Shown here one piece after another: positions 27,954-35,656 of a stretch of 64,000 nt of DNA. The notes under the pieces were generated by a model that did no database searches, was not told the DNA's origin, and worked only from the letters and a program-made list of their open reading frames with translations. Made by a program: the position numbers and the translations under genes. Every line of letters starts with the position of its first letter. Position 1 is the stretch's first letter. Source of the DNA: Pistricoccus aurantiacus (GTDB lineage Bacteria; Pseudomonadota; Gammaproteobacteria; Pseudomonadales; Halomonadaceae); NCBI RefSeq assembly GCF_007954585.1, contig NZ_CP042382.1:3162001-3226000 (forward strand), in the 5' to 3' direction.

Positions 27954-29315
27954 TTACTTGCGCCCCAGCTGGGCATTCATGTTGTCGAATTGTTGGGTCA
28001 GATAGTTGGTGGTGGAATTCATGCTGGCGATCATGCCGTCGAGCTGAGAAAACTGGCTGCGATAGCGGGAAATGGTCGCGTCGATGCTTTTTTCCGTGCG
28101 CGCATAGCGCTCGCTCAGCCCTTCGATACGGGTCTCGAGTCCGGAGGTCGCGTTGTCGAGCAGGCCGTCGTCCTCGAGTATCAGCCCGAGCGCCTTGTCG
28201 ATATTCCCGGCGAAACCGCCTTTCACGCTGTCGGTCTCATCGTTGCCCTCGCCGGCAAAGAAGGTCTTGAGCGCCGCCGGCTGCTCGGCGACCACCTGGC
28301 CGAGCTTTTCCTTGTCGAGCTTCAGGCTGCCGTCCAGCTTCAGGCTGATGCCGATATCCGCCAGGCTGCCAAACTCCCCCGGGGCGCCGCTGCCCATGGC
28401 GTTGCGCAGCCGGGACTCCACGTTACGCAGCGTCGAATTGCCCAGCAGTTCCCCGGCGGTGCCGCTCTTGGCATCGAAGCGGGTCAGCTTGGCGATATTG
28501 CTCTGCAGCCCGTTGTAGGCATCCACGAACCCGGTGATCGCCTTTTCGATCCCCGCATCGTCGCGCTTGATATTCAGTGTCGCGGTGGCATCCGCACCGG
28601 CTTCTTCCAGATTGAGGGTCACACCCTGAATGGCGCCCTCGACCTGGTTGTTCTGGCTGGTAATAGTGATGCCGTTGACCTTCAAGGCAGCGTCCTTGGC
28701 CTCGGTTCCAGCACTGGCGTCCATCGTGAGCCCGATACCGCCAAAAGCCACGTTGCTGATCGCCGCGTCCGTGCCGGTTTCACGAGAGGACAGCGCCAGA
28801 CGATAACTGCTGCCGTCGTTGACCAGGGACGCCTGCACGCCGCCGTTCTTGGCGTTGATGGCATCGCGAATATCCTCGAGGGAGCTCTCCCCCTCGGCGA
28901 TATCCACGCTCAGGGTTTCGCCGTTACCGAAGCTGAAGGCAATCTGGCCGCTTCCCAGTTGGGCTTCCTTGTCCGCCACCCCCAGGGTCGCCCGGCTGGA
29001 CGCTTGTGCCAGCTGCTCGACCTCGACCCGATAGCTTCCGGGCACCGCTTCCGGCCCGGCGGCGGCGGTCAGGGCGCTGCCGCTGACCTCGCTGGTCACG
29101 CCCTTGAACAAAGAACTCTCGGACAGCATCTTGGCGGCTTCCTGAAACTGGGAAAGCGCGCCCTCCAGCTTGCCGAAGGCGGAAATCTCCGCCTGATAGC
29201 TCTTCTGCTGGCGAACGATCGGCGCAAGCTGCTGACGCTCCGCGGATTCCAGCTGATCCAGCAGACCGTTGAGATCCAGCCCCGAACCGATACCCAGCGA
29301 CGAAATCGATGCCAT
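27954..29315 (-). CDS. fliD: Flagellar filament cap protein FliD
   Basis: 453 residues. The N-terminal FliD domain (ISSLGIGSGLDLNGLLDQL), the middle domain with LKVNGITITSQNNQVEGAIQGVTL and the C-terminal coiled coil (ARTEKSIDATISRYRSQFSQLDGMIASMNSTTNYL in two helices) match FliD. It caps the growing filament and folds flagellin into place. A FliA-type promoter lies about 90 bases upstream, so fliDST is a late operon. Confidence 0.96.
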   Translation of the reverse strand: MASISSLGIGSGLDLNGLLDQLESAERQQLAPIVRQQKSYQAEISAFGKLEGALSQFQEAAKMLSESSLFKGVTSEVSGSALTAAAGPEAVPGSYRVEVEQLAQASSRATLGVADKEAQLGSGQIAFSFGNGETLSVDIAEGESSLEDIRDAINAKNGGVQASLVNDGSSYRLALSSRETGTDAAISNVAFGGIGLTMDASAGTEAKDAALKVNGITITSQNNQVEGAIQGVTLNLEEAGADATATLNIKRDDAGIEKAITGFVDAYNGLQSNIAKLTRFDAKSGTAGELLGNSTLRNVESRLRNAMGSGAPGEFGSLADIGISLKLDGSLKLDKEKLGQVVAEQPAALKTFFAGEGNDETDSVKGGFAGNIDKALGLILEDDGLLDNATSGLETRIEGLSERYARTEKSIDATISRYRSQFSQLDGMIASMNSTTNYLTQQFDNMNAQLGRK

Positions 29316-29406
29316 GATGTTTCCCCGTGCCCGTGGCTACGTATTTTGCCTCGCCCGTCTATCTCGCGAGACGAGAAATAACCGCGCAATTGATGGTTAC
29401 TTCATA

Positions 29407-29433
29407 ACATCGGCAGCGGCTCGGATGGCTTTA
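29407..29433 (-). promoter_or_regulatory. Sigma-28 promoter for fliDST
   Basis: Minus strand TAAAGCCA-N11-GCCGATGT, exact spacing, with perfect TAAAG and GCCGAT cores. It lies in the fliD upstream gap. Confidence 0.8.
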
Positions 29434-29482
29434 GGCCCTTCAAAACATATTCGTGGCCTAGCGAGCTAGGGCCAGACAAGGC

Positions 29483-29573
29483 AAATTCAATCGAAAAAGC
29501 GCATTGGACTCGCACACGAGTTTACGTTTGGTAAATGAGCATTTTGATCGGACTCGCGCTCGAGATTGAATTT
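29483..29573. repeat. Distant inverted repeat between fliD promoter and ycgR
   Basis: AAATTCAATC (29483-29492) and its exact complement GATTGAATTT (29564-29573) flank about 70 bases containing the smaller ACTCG/CGAGT repeat. It lies just beyond the ycgR stop, so it may fold in the 3' end of that transcript. No T-run follows. Confidence 0.4.
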
Positions 29574-29606
29574 AACGATGTATGGCCGACGCGCAGCAGG
29601 CCATGA

Positions 29607-30335
29607 TCAGGTAAGTTCAAATAAAGGCGACGGCAATCGACGAGACTGCCCCGTACTGCGCGCCGCCTCCCGCTCGATCTCCCGCACGAAGTACCACAGC
29701 TTGCGATCCTGCTCCGCGCTGCTGGTATGAAAGCGCAGCCCCGCCTGCAGCGCCTGGCGGCCTTTGATCGGCGACCGGTGGCTCAGCCAGGCATTGACGC
29801 TGAACTGGGTGGCATCCGGAAAACACAGGCTCACCGCTACCATGGTTTCATCCTTGGGCAGTATTTCGTCCGCCTTCAAGGGCAGCTCCACCAGGCAGCC
29901 GCCGATGGAAAGATTGTGCAGCCGCGCCTGTACCTGACGAGTCTCCAACCCCTCGCCAACCCGCAGCAGCACGTCCACCCGCATGCTCAGGCACAGCTCC
30001 GCCCGGTAGACCAGGCGGCGGTTGTCGTCTTCCACTTCATCCCGACGCGGCTCCAGCGCCCAGTCGTCTTTCTTCGGCTTGTCGAGAGACAGGGATTTTT
30101 CCTGCACCCGGGCCGTCAGACGGCATTCATCCCCTCGGGTCAAGGCTTCCAGCGCCTTGTTCATTCCCTGACGGCCCGCCTGCAGCGTCTTGTCCTGCCC
30201 CGCCACCAACACCGGCAGCGAGGCGCCGTCCGAACACTCCAGGGAAAGAATCGTTCCAGCGGGCAGACTCTCGAGCCAGCTCATCAGCTCTTCACCAGTC
30301 ACCGCTTGCTTATCGTCGCGTTTGAAAAACGCCAT
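29607..30335 (-). CDS. ycgR: YcgR-type flagellar brake protein (PilZ domain)
   Basis: Start taken as the ATG at 30335 (MAFFKRDDKQ), 5 bases after GAGG; 242 residues, close to the 244 of E. coli YcgR. The first 100 residues form the YcgR-type N-terminal domain, and the rest is a PilZ domain with both c-di-GMP-binding motifs intact: R107-LVY-R111 and N141-LSIGG. YcgR with bound c-di-GMP slows the flagellar motor. A strong FliA-type promoter and its place between fliD and fliC support a flagellar role. The longer frame to 30398 starts inside the promoter region. Confidence 0.88.
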   Translation of the reverse strand: MAFFKRDDKQAVTGEELMSWLESLPAGTILSLECSDGASLPVLVAGQDKTLQAGRQGMNKALEALTRGDECRLTARVQEKSLSLDKPKKDDWALEPRRDEVEDDNRRLVYRAELCLSMRVDVLLRVGEGLETRQVQARLHNLSIGGCLVELPLKADEILPKDETMVAVSLCFPDATQFSVNAWLSHRSPIKGRQALQAGLRFHTSSAEQDRKLWYFVREIEREAARSTGQSRRLPSPLFELT

Positions 30336-30422
30336 ATTCACCTCGTCATCAACGTCAAGATCGTGGCCCGGCACGAGGCCGCTCCTTTGACTTTCCATCT
30401 CGTTTTCTTCTATCTGCAGGCT

Positions 30423-30449
30423 CTATCGGCAAAGGCGAAACCAGCTTTA
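30423..30449 (-). promoter_or_regulatory. Sigma-28 promoter for ycgR
   Basis: Minus strand TAAAGCTG-N11-GCCGATAG: exact spacing, -10 7 of 8, perfect TAAAG. About 88 bases upstream of the ycgR start. Confidence 0.88.
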
Positions 30450-30457
30450 ACAACCGC

Positions 30458-30484
30458 TAAAGATTTCGGCGTCACCGCCGATGT
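30458..30484 (+). promoter_or_regulatory. Back-to-back sigma-28 promoter pointing to fliC
   Basis: Plus strand TAAAGATT-N11-GCCGATGT, exact spacing, only 8 bases from the -35 end of the ycgR promoter. No convincing gene lies between it and the fliC promoter at 30791, so it would make a leader or a separate RNA of unknown role. Confidence 0.7.
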
Positions 30485-30790
30485 CAGGAACGGCATTTTT
30501 TGCGATAGCCTTCTTCTTTCTTCGAAGACAACACCCATGTCGAAGCTCTCTTCTAATCTACTGATTCGGCTTGGACAAAATCAGCCAGGATGTCAGTAGC
30601 GTTCTCAGCCAGCGCCGGCGCTAGTGGACGAATGGGAAGAGCTCTGAAGCCATGACAAGCAATTTACCGCTGCCACGTAGATCGACCGCAATATAAGTAG
30701 AGCCACCCGATCGGGTGGCTCTATCATTGTATCAATCTGTAAACGCAGTAAAAATTTCACTCTTCCCTCAAATTTTTTGCATTTTCTTCC
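30485..30790 (+). other. Untranslated or sRNA region between ycgR and fliC
   Basis: About 300 bases without a recognisable gene. It holds a 14-codon ORF at 30652-30696 behind GGAAGAG, which is too short to trust, and, two bases after its stop, a perfect 26-bp palindrome at 30698-30723 (arms TAGAGCCACCCGA). The palindrome lacks a proper T-run, so it may be a weak terminator, an RNA 3' end or an operator for fliC. This region would be transcribed from the FliA-type promoter at 30458. Confidence 0.45.
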
Positions 30791-30817
30791 TAAAGCTTTT
30801 TCACCCCGCTCCGATAA
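30791..30817 (+). promoter_or_regulatory. Sigma-28 promoter for fliC
   Basis: Plus strand TAAAGCTT-N11-TCCGATAA; 7 of 8 in each box with exact spacing, the best match in the window. The flagellin start is 86 bases further on, giving a leader of roughly 80 bases. Confidence 0.92.
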
Positions 30818-30902
30818 CAGGAATAACGGCACGGCGCCGTTGTAGCAAGCGACTTCTTCACGGCATCTAACGCCACCGCAACGACCAAAAAGGAAGCAGA
30901 CA

Positions 30903-32099
30903 ATGTCCGTCATCAATACCAATATCACCGCCATGATTGGCCAGCAGAACCTCGGCAAGGCGCAAAACTCCCTGCAGACCTCCATGGAACGCCTTTCCTC
31001 CGGCCTGCGTATCAACAGCGCCAAGGATGATGCCGCCGGCCAGGCCATCGCCAACCGCATGAGCAGTCAGATCACTGGTCTTTCTACTGCACAGCGTAAC
31101 GCCAACGACGGTATTTCCGTTGCCCAGACTGCCGAAGGTGCTCTGAACCAGGTCAACGACAACTTGCAGCGTGTTCGTGAGCTGACGGTTCAGGCGCAGA
31201 ATGGCACTAATTCCCAAGACGATTTGGACTCCATTCAGGCAGAAATTGGCCAGCGTCTTAATGAGATCAACCGTATTTCCGAAGAAACTGACTTCAATGG
31301 AACCAAGGTGCTTGCTAAAGATCAGGCTGTGAGCATCCAAGTAGGCGCTAATGATGGCGAAGCTATTAATATCAATTTAGAAAAAATTGACGCCGCATCT
31401 CTCAGCTTAAGTACTTTTAATGTTAGCGGCCCAAAGGGCACACCCACAGGTGTTGATCCCGCAGCAGCACAAAAAGAGTTTGGCGATACCACTCAAATCG
31501 CAACAGCAAGTTTGACTAGTGAGCCAGCAGTCGCAGATTTTGCGTCTAAGTTTGATCTTTCTGCAAATCCAGCGACAGCTGTTAATTCTATCGTTACTGA
31601 CGATAACGGTAATTGGTTTATGGAGTCTACGGTTACAGCAGCGAATGCTGCTGATACGACTAAGCTTGAAGAAATGGGATATGAAAATACGGGCTCGGCG
31701 ACCGCTGGGGTATTTAAGATTTACGCATCCGTTGATCCCCAGGCCGCTACTCCAAATGGTACAGATCTTGAGTTTGGGGTTAGTCTGGACAGTTATGACA
31801 CGAATGAGCTCACTAACGGCTCTACAGCCAACCCGCTTGCAGCTCTAGATAGTGCACTGAGCAAGGTCGACACCCTGCGCTCTGACCTGGGTGCCGTACA
31901 AAACCGTTTTGAGTCTGCCATCACCAACCTGCAGACCAACGAGACTAACCTCTCCGCTGCTCGCTCGCGTATCGAAGATGCGGACTACGCAACGGAAGTG
32001 GGCAATATGACCAAGGCCCAAATTCTGCAGCAGGCCGGTACTTCCATCCTGGCCCAGGCAAATCAGCTGCCCCAGGGCGCCCTGTCACTGCTGGGTTAA
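30903..32099 (+). CDS. fliC: Flagellin
   Basis: 398 residues with the conserved D0/D1 ends: MSVINTNITAMIGQQNLGKA, LSSGLRINSAKDDAAGQAIA at the start and SRIEDADYATEVGNMTKAQI with the final LPQGALSLLG at the end. The middle (about residues 110-320) is the surface-exposed variable part. Its DNA is visibly richer in A+T and uses different codons from the two ends, which suggests exchange of the central domain. FliC polymerises into the filament after export with FliS. A terminator follows. Confidence 0.97.
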   Translation: MSVINTNITAMIGQQNLGKAQNSLQTSMERLSSGLRINSAKDDAAGQAIANRMSSQITGLSTAQRNANDGISVAQTAEGALNQVNDNLQRVRELTVQAQNGTNSQDDLDSIQAEIGQRLNEINRISEETDFNGTKVLAKDQAVSIQVGANDGEAININLEKIDAASLSLSTFNVSGPKGTPTGVDPAAAQKEFGDTTQIATASLTSEPAVADFASKFDLSANPATAVNSIVTDDNGNWFMESTVTAANAADTTKLEEMGYENTGSATAGVFKIYASVDPQAATPNGTDLEFGVSLDSYDTNELTNGSTANPLAALDSALSKVDTLRSDLGAVQNRFESAITNLQTNETNLSAARSRIEDADYATEVGNMTKAQILQQAGTSILAQANQLPQGALSLLG

Positions 32100-32122
32100 T
32101 AGTGGAATAGTAGTAACAATGA

Positions 32123-32145
32123 AGGTCGGCGAAAGCCGGCCTTTT
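32123..32145 (+). terminator. Terminator after fliC
   Basis: Stem AGGTCGGC-GAAA-GCCGGCCT with a stable GAAA tetraloop, then TTTTTAT. Confidence 0.92.
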
Positions 32146-32191
32146 TATATAAAAAAAATTTATTTTAATAAATCTCATGCAGGCATTTAAA

Positions 32192-32851
32192 ATGGATAAA
32201 ACAAAACAAACTTTAAACTTTCTTAATGAAGCATCAAACAAGATAGATAACGTCTCTATAATTGCAATGAATCCATGTGATTTTTTAAGATTTTTAGCTA
32301 GAATATATGGAATTATAAATGACTATAAAAAAGAAAAAAACTCAAGCCAAGACTCCCTTGTAATTATAAAAAAGTCATATCAATTGCTTGAATTAATTTT
32401 GGAATACCATACCAATAATAACTTACCTGTTGAGAAGGAAGCTATTGACATATTCCAAAATATTTTGGATTTACTATTATCAATCCTTTCAACAGATTTT
32501 AATGTGAATAGGAGTACATATTATGAAGCCAAAAAAATCAATCTTTTTATTCGAGCACTGAGAGCATCTGGAATAAATCCGGCTGCTTATTTAAACAAGC
32601 CATTTACTAATAGTTTTTATAACAAAGAATTAGAAAAAGACTTTAATGAAGAAGCATTAATTTATGCAAGACAAAACATAGAGAATTACTCTAAATTTAT
32701 CTATCATTTGGCTGATGGTAGCGCTTTTACACCTGACCTTTTTGCATTAGAGCCTTCTGCTAGCCAGTTTGAGACCTATTCGAATTTAGTTTCTCTTGAG
32801 GCGTCATGCAAATTATTGATTCATAAAAACAGCACAATAATTCAATACTAA
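32192..32851 (+). CDS. A+T-rich orphan protein downstream of flagellin
   Basis: 219 residues from the ATG at 32192, 8 bases after GCAGG; an in-frame ATG at 32177 is an alternative. I do not recognise the family. The product is helical and rich in Lys, Asn, Ile and Leu, with no signal peptide, membrane helix or catalytic motif that I can see. Its DNA is far richer in A+T than the neighbours, so it is probably a recent arrival. Its place right after fliC raises the possibility of a flagellin-modifying or defence role, but nothing in the sequence shows that. Confidence 0.7.
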   Translation: MDKTKQTLNFLNEASNKIDNVSIIAMNPCDFLRFLARIYGIINDYKKEKNSSQDSLVIIKKSYQLLELILEYHTNNNLPVEKEAIDIFQNILDLLLSILSTDFNVNRSTYYEAKKINLFIRALRASGINPAAYLNKPFTNSFYNKELEKDFNEEALIYARQNIENYSKFIYHLADGSAFTPDLFALEPSASQFETYSNLVSLEASCKLLIHKNSTIIQY

Positions 32852-33047
32852 GTGCTAGATATCAGCCAATATCTATAGGGCAAAAAATAATTAATTATGC
32901 CTTTCTTTCCTTAAGTAAAAGAACCAAGAGCAGCGTCATTCAATATCCGTTTAATAGCCTCCGTCAGAAGCTCCTCACCGAGCCCCTGATTGAAGAAAAT
33001 CCGAACAAGCGCTCTCGCGGCACTTGTTTTCTTATCGGGAGCCTCTC

Positions 33048-33272
33048 ATGACCCAGAGTGAGTACCAGTACGTTATCGACGAACTGGACCGGCTGATCAT
33101 CGACTCGCGTGCGCTGATGAAACGCTTCGAAGCCACCGGCATGGAGAAGAAAATGGCGCAGGACTATCAGCTACTGGAAGATAACCTGGTGCGCGCCCTT
33201 AAGGATCAGCGACGCTATACCCTGGCGATGCTGGAAGCGGACGGCGTCTTTCTACCCTCCTCGATGGCATAG
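33048..33272 (+). CDS. Small hypothetical protein
   Basis: 74 residues from the ATG at 33048 (MTQSEYQYVIDELDRLI), 7 bases after GGGAG. The product is a single alpha-helical, charged protein with no membrane part; a short helical-hairpin protein is likely. Codon use and base composition match the core genome, unlike the orphan gene before it. Function unknown. Confidence 0.7.
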   Translation: MTQSEYQYVIDELDRLIIDSRALMKRFEATGMEKKMAQDYQLLEDNLVRALKDQRRYTLAMLEADGVFLPSSMA

Positions 33273-33293
33273 ATCGTTTGCAGCAACACGAAT

Positions 33294-33569
33294 TCAAGCT
33301 GCTACATGCATTTCAACACGCAACCCCACCGCAGCCACCATACCCACCAGCGTATCGAGGCTGAAAAGCTGAATCTTGCCGCGCATAAGGTCGGAGACAC
33401 GGGGCTGAGTGACGCCAAGCTGCCTGGCCGATTCCGCCTGGGTCCGCCCCTGTTTCTTGATATATCGCTCAAGCGCCATCATCAGTTCCGAGCGAAGCCG
33501 CATGTTTTCCGCTTCGGCGGTTGTGTCGGTAATAGCGTCCCAAACACTGGTAAAGGTATCGTCGCTCAT
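33294..33569 (-). CDS. XRE-family HTH protein (antitoxin-like)
   Basis: 91 residues with a helix-turn-helix in GRTQAESARQLGVTQPRVSDLMRG and the C-terminal LFSLDTLVGMVAAVGLRVEMHV. This form is typical of small XRE antitoxins that follow a RelE/Gp49-like toxin. Here no such toxin is directly upstream; the nearest genes are another antitoxin and its RelE-like toxin. It is either an orphan antitoxin or a third gene of that module. Confidence 0.85.
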   Translation of the reverse strand: MSDDTFTSVWDAITDTTAEAENMRLRSELMMALERYIKKQGRTQAESARQLGVTQPRVSDLMRGKIQLFSLDTLVGMVAAVGLRVEMHVAA

Positions 33570-33609
33570 CCTGGCATTTCACTAAAATAGGCTTGCTATG
33601 GATCAACAG

Positions 33610-33909
33610 CTACACCTCTCGGACATGAATCGCAGCCAAAGCGTCCGGATTTACCTCAATGATTTTCAGCAGTGCTCGCGCAGGACCCGTTGGACGAACC
33701 CGCTTCTGTTCCCAGTTCTGGAGCGTCTTCGGTTTCACGCCTATTAAATAGGCGAATCGAGTCTGTGATAAGCCGGTACGCTCGCGGATAGCTTTCACGT
33801 CTGGTTCAGGAAATTCTCGAGTCCGAACTCCCTGCACCAGTTCACCACGCATGTGATGACCCATATCTCGAACGCTTTCCAGCAGTTCGTCAAAAGACTG
33901 TTCATTCAT
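33610..33909 (-). CDS. HTH antitoxin of a RelE/NadS-type pair
   Basis: 99 residues from MNEQSFDELLESV. A C-terminal HTH (GLSQTRFAYLIGVKPKTLQNWEQ) is joined to an N-terminal helix containing ESVRDMGHHMRGE, the usual build of the HigA/NadS antitoxins. It overlaps the end of the toxin gene by 8 bases, in the toxin-first order seen in higBA-like systems. It probably represses the operon through the palindrome upstream of the toxin. Confidence 0.88.
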   Translation of the reverse strand: MNEQSFDELLESVRDMGHHMRGELVQGVRTREFPEPDVKAIRERTGLSQTRFAYLIGVKPKTLQNWEQKRVRPTGPARALLKIIEVNPDALAAIHVREV

Positions 33910-34225
33910 CTCGCACCTCCGCTTCAATGACGGCAGCCAAACGGTGTAATTGATCTTTCGTCAAGTCTGCTGCCACATTCTTGGCATAGGCATATACGAG
34001 ATAGCATTTCTCTTTCGATACCCAATAATAATAAATGACTCGAGCGCCACCTCGTTTTCCTCGCCCCGGTAAAGGAGCGCGTATTTTGCGCAATCCCTTG
34101 CCGCCAGGAATAAGATCGCCTGCTGCTGGATTCTCGAGCAACGTAATTTGAAGCTCGGTCAAATCTGCATCTGTAAATAGTGCATTAGCGCAGCGAATAA
34201 AAATGGGCAGTTCGATGAAGACCAT
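33902..34225 (-). CDS. RelE/HigB-like toxin
   Basis: 107 residues from the ATG at 34225 (MVFIELPIFIRCANALFTDA). The pattern LLENPAAGDLIPGGKGLRKIRAPLPGRGKRGGARVIYYY, with its basic core, is typical of RelE-like mRNA interferases, which cut mRNA on the ribosome. The last bases overlap the antitoxin gene. The 34233-34253 palindrome just upstream is the likely operator. Confidence 0.88.
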   Translation of the reverse strand: MVFIELPIFIRCANALFTDADLTELQITLLENPAAGDLIPGGKGLRKIRAPLPGRGKRGGARVIYYYWVSKEKCYLVYAYAKNVAADLTKDQLHRLAAVIEAEVRDE

Positions 34226-34232
34226 TACCGTA

Positions 34233-34253
34233 CTATACGCTTCCAGCGTATAG
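34233..34253 (-). promoter_or_regulatory. Palindromic operator of the RelE-like toxin-antitoxin operon
   Basis: Perfect 9-bp inverted repeat CTATACGCT-TCC-AGCGTATAG starting 8 bases upstream of the toxin start codon. Its position and symmetry fit the autoregulatory operator of an HTH antitoxin. Confidence 0.7.
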
Positions 34254-34267
34254 CGAAGCAAGTAGCC

Positions 34268-34465
34268 TCAGTGCTCTAACTCACGACGCTGTTCAACCAT
34301 CTCGCTTTCCGGCAAACCTGAAAGCTCCGCAATCAAGGCGTCGTTCATCTCAGTTTGTGCGATCATGCGTAGTGCAGTTTCACGCTGGTTTTCTTGACGG
34401 CCCTTTTGAAGGCCTTGCTGAAGTCCCTTTTCGATACCATGCCGTTCGGCTGAATTCACGGACAT
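34268..34465 (-). pseudogene. C-terminal remnant of an Rpn/YhgA-type nuclease
   Basis: A 65-codon frame whose product (GIEKGLQQGLQKGRQENQ followed by ALIAELSGLPESEM) resembles only the C-terminal tail of the recombination-promoting nuclease (Rpn, YhgA-like) family. The PD-(D/E)XK nuclease domain is missing. Its upstream end runs into vapC-like sequence, so it is a decayed fragment. Confidence 0.65.
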
Positions 34466-34700
34466 TATTGGTCACCAACCAGCATGCAGCCACTGGCGAT
34501 CGCGTGGCCAGCGCTGGCGGTGTCGATTTCACCGATCGGCGTGCCCGCCTGACTCAATTGCCGCTTGATATGCACCGTGGCATCTAACACTTTATGATCC
34601 CAAGGCAAGATGGCACCGAGACGCCGGACGAATTTATCGACGAGTTCCGCGTGTTGGGGCAGCAGTTTTTGGCGTTCGGAGGGAGATAGCGCGCAGGCGG
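34440..34700 (-). pseudogene. Frameshifted and truncated vapC-like PIN toxin
   Basis: Reading leftward, the frame gives LPWDHKVLDATVHIKRQLSQAGTP then GEIDTASAGHAIASGCMLV, the C-terminal half of a VapC PIN-domain toxin. The frame then breaks near 34471-34480. In the next frame the expected VTNNVREFSR continues (34475-34446). The N-terminal half with the first catalytic Asp is not present upstream. It is therefore a remnant that runs into the Rpn-like fragment. Confidence 0.75.
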
Positions 34701-34865
34701 ATTTCGTAAAGATATGCGGAGCGGCTGGTGGTGGTATCGTGGCGGGAAACGTCGATTTTTTTGCTAAGATGGCTGGTGAGATACGCGGGCGGAGAGTAGG
34801 ATGATTGCTGCGCTGGGTAAAGTAATACCAGGAAGACGCATCAGGTTTTTCCCACAATTAAATCA

Positions 34866-34890
34866 TCAAAAAGGCCGGCGGATGCCGGCC
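34866..34890 (-). terminator. Terminator after pilA
   Basis: Leftward reading: GGCCGGC-ATCC-GCCGGCC then TTTTTGAT, 40 bases beyond the pilin stop. Confidence 0.88.
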
Positions 34891-34929
34891 ATGCCAATAA
34901 GATTTAATATTTTTTACTAACTTATAACA

Positions 34930-35427
34930 TTATGCGCTTTTTTCCTTACAGGTATTAGGAACGTAATCTTCATCCCAACCGTTGCCATCTTTTCCAGCAG
35001 TATATTCGCACTTCCACGTACCACTTTTATCGCGAATCCAGGTCAACTTTGCTTCTTTAATAGCTGTACTTACATTAGTTTCGTCACCTTCTCCGAGCTC
35101 AATCTCTATTTCCATATTTGAAGCCCCTGCATTCTTCAAGCTAATGGTTCCAAAAGAAGTAACAGTATTTGCAGCGCCGATTTCTGTTGCGTCAGAGATA
35201 GTAACACCTTGAAGTATTTTTTCTTCTGCCATTGTTTTTAGCGAGGTAATTTCTTGTAAAGCACTTGTCATTTGAGACCGCGCTACATAATTTTGATACT
35301 GCGGAATCGCAATTGCTGCCAATACCCCAATAATCGCCACCACGATCATTAGTTCGATCAGGGTAAAGCCGCCTTGCTTGCTGGCCTGCCCTTGAATGCC
35401 TTGCGTAAATGTCTGTTTCATTTCCAT
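34930..35427 (-). CDS. pilA: Type IV pilin (major pilin-like)
   Basis: 165 residues from the ATG at 35427 ([10 protein letters not shown]), behind GAGGA; an ATG two codons on is equally possible. A 20-residue leader ending in Gly-Gly precedes the processing site and the methylated-Phe helix [20 protein letters not shown], with Glu5 present. A C-terminal pair of cysteines (WKCEYT and NTCKEK) would form the pilin disulphide loop. The gene is richer in A+T than pilBCD, which is common for pilins. It is divergent from pilB. Confidence 0.95.
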   Translation of the reverse strand: MEMKQTFTQGIQGQASKQGGFTLIELMIVVAIIGVLAAIAIPQYQNYVARSQMTSALQEITSLKTMAEEKILQGVTISDATEIGAANTVTSFGTISLKNAGASNMEIEIELGEGDETNVSTAIKEAKLTWIRDKSGTWKCEYTAGKDGNGWDEDYVPNTCKEKSA

Positions 35428-35656
35428 CGTTCCTCGTTTGCCGTGTGACGCCTGGGTGCTATAAGCCCTTTCGCGGTAGAACTTTACCATCAGTCTCTTT
35501 AAACTTACAATGCTTTACGTTTTGAAAAAATCAATATCCTGGCTTTGCGGATACTAGAAATCTGCCATTTTTCTCGGACTTGCCCTAAAATGACGGTTTT
35601 GAGCATGCCGCCGGCCGGGATCACTGCTCTTTATCGGTCCGCCAGGAGTTTTCTTG

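Noticed and set aside
27645-29381. 578-codon plus-strand frame opposite fliD and fliS
   Set aside because: Antisense shadow of well-recognised fliD and fliS; the product lacks family features.
30652-30696. 14-codon ORF before the 26-bp palindrome
   Set aside because: Too short and without independent support; mentioned only as part of the orphan transcript.
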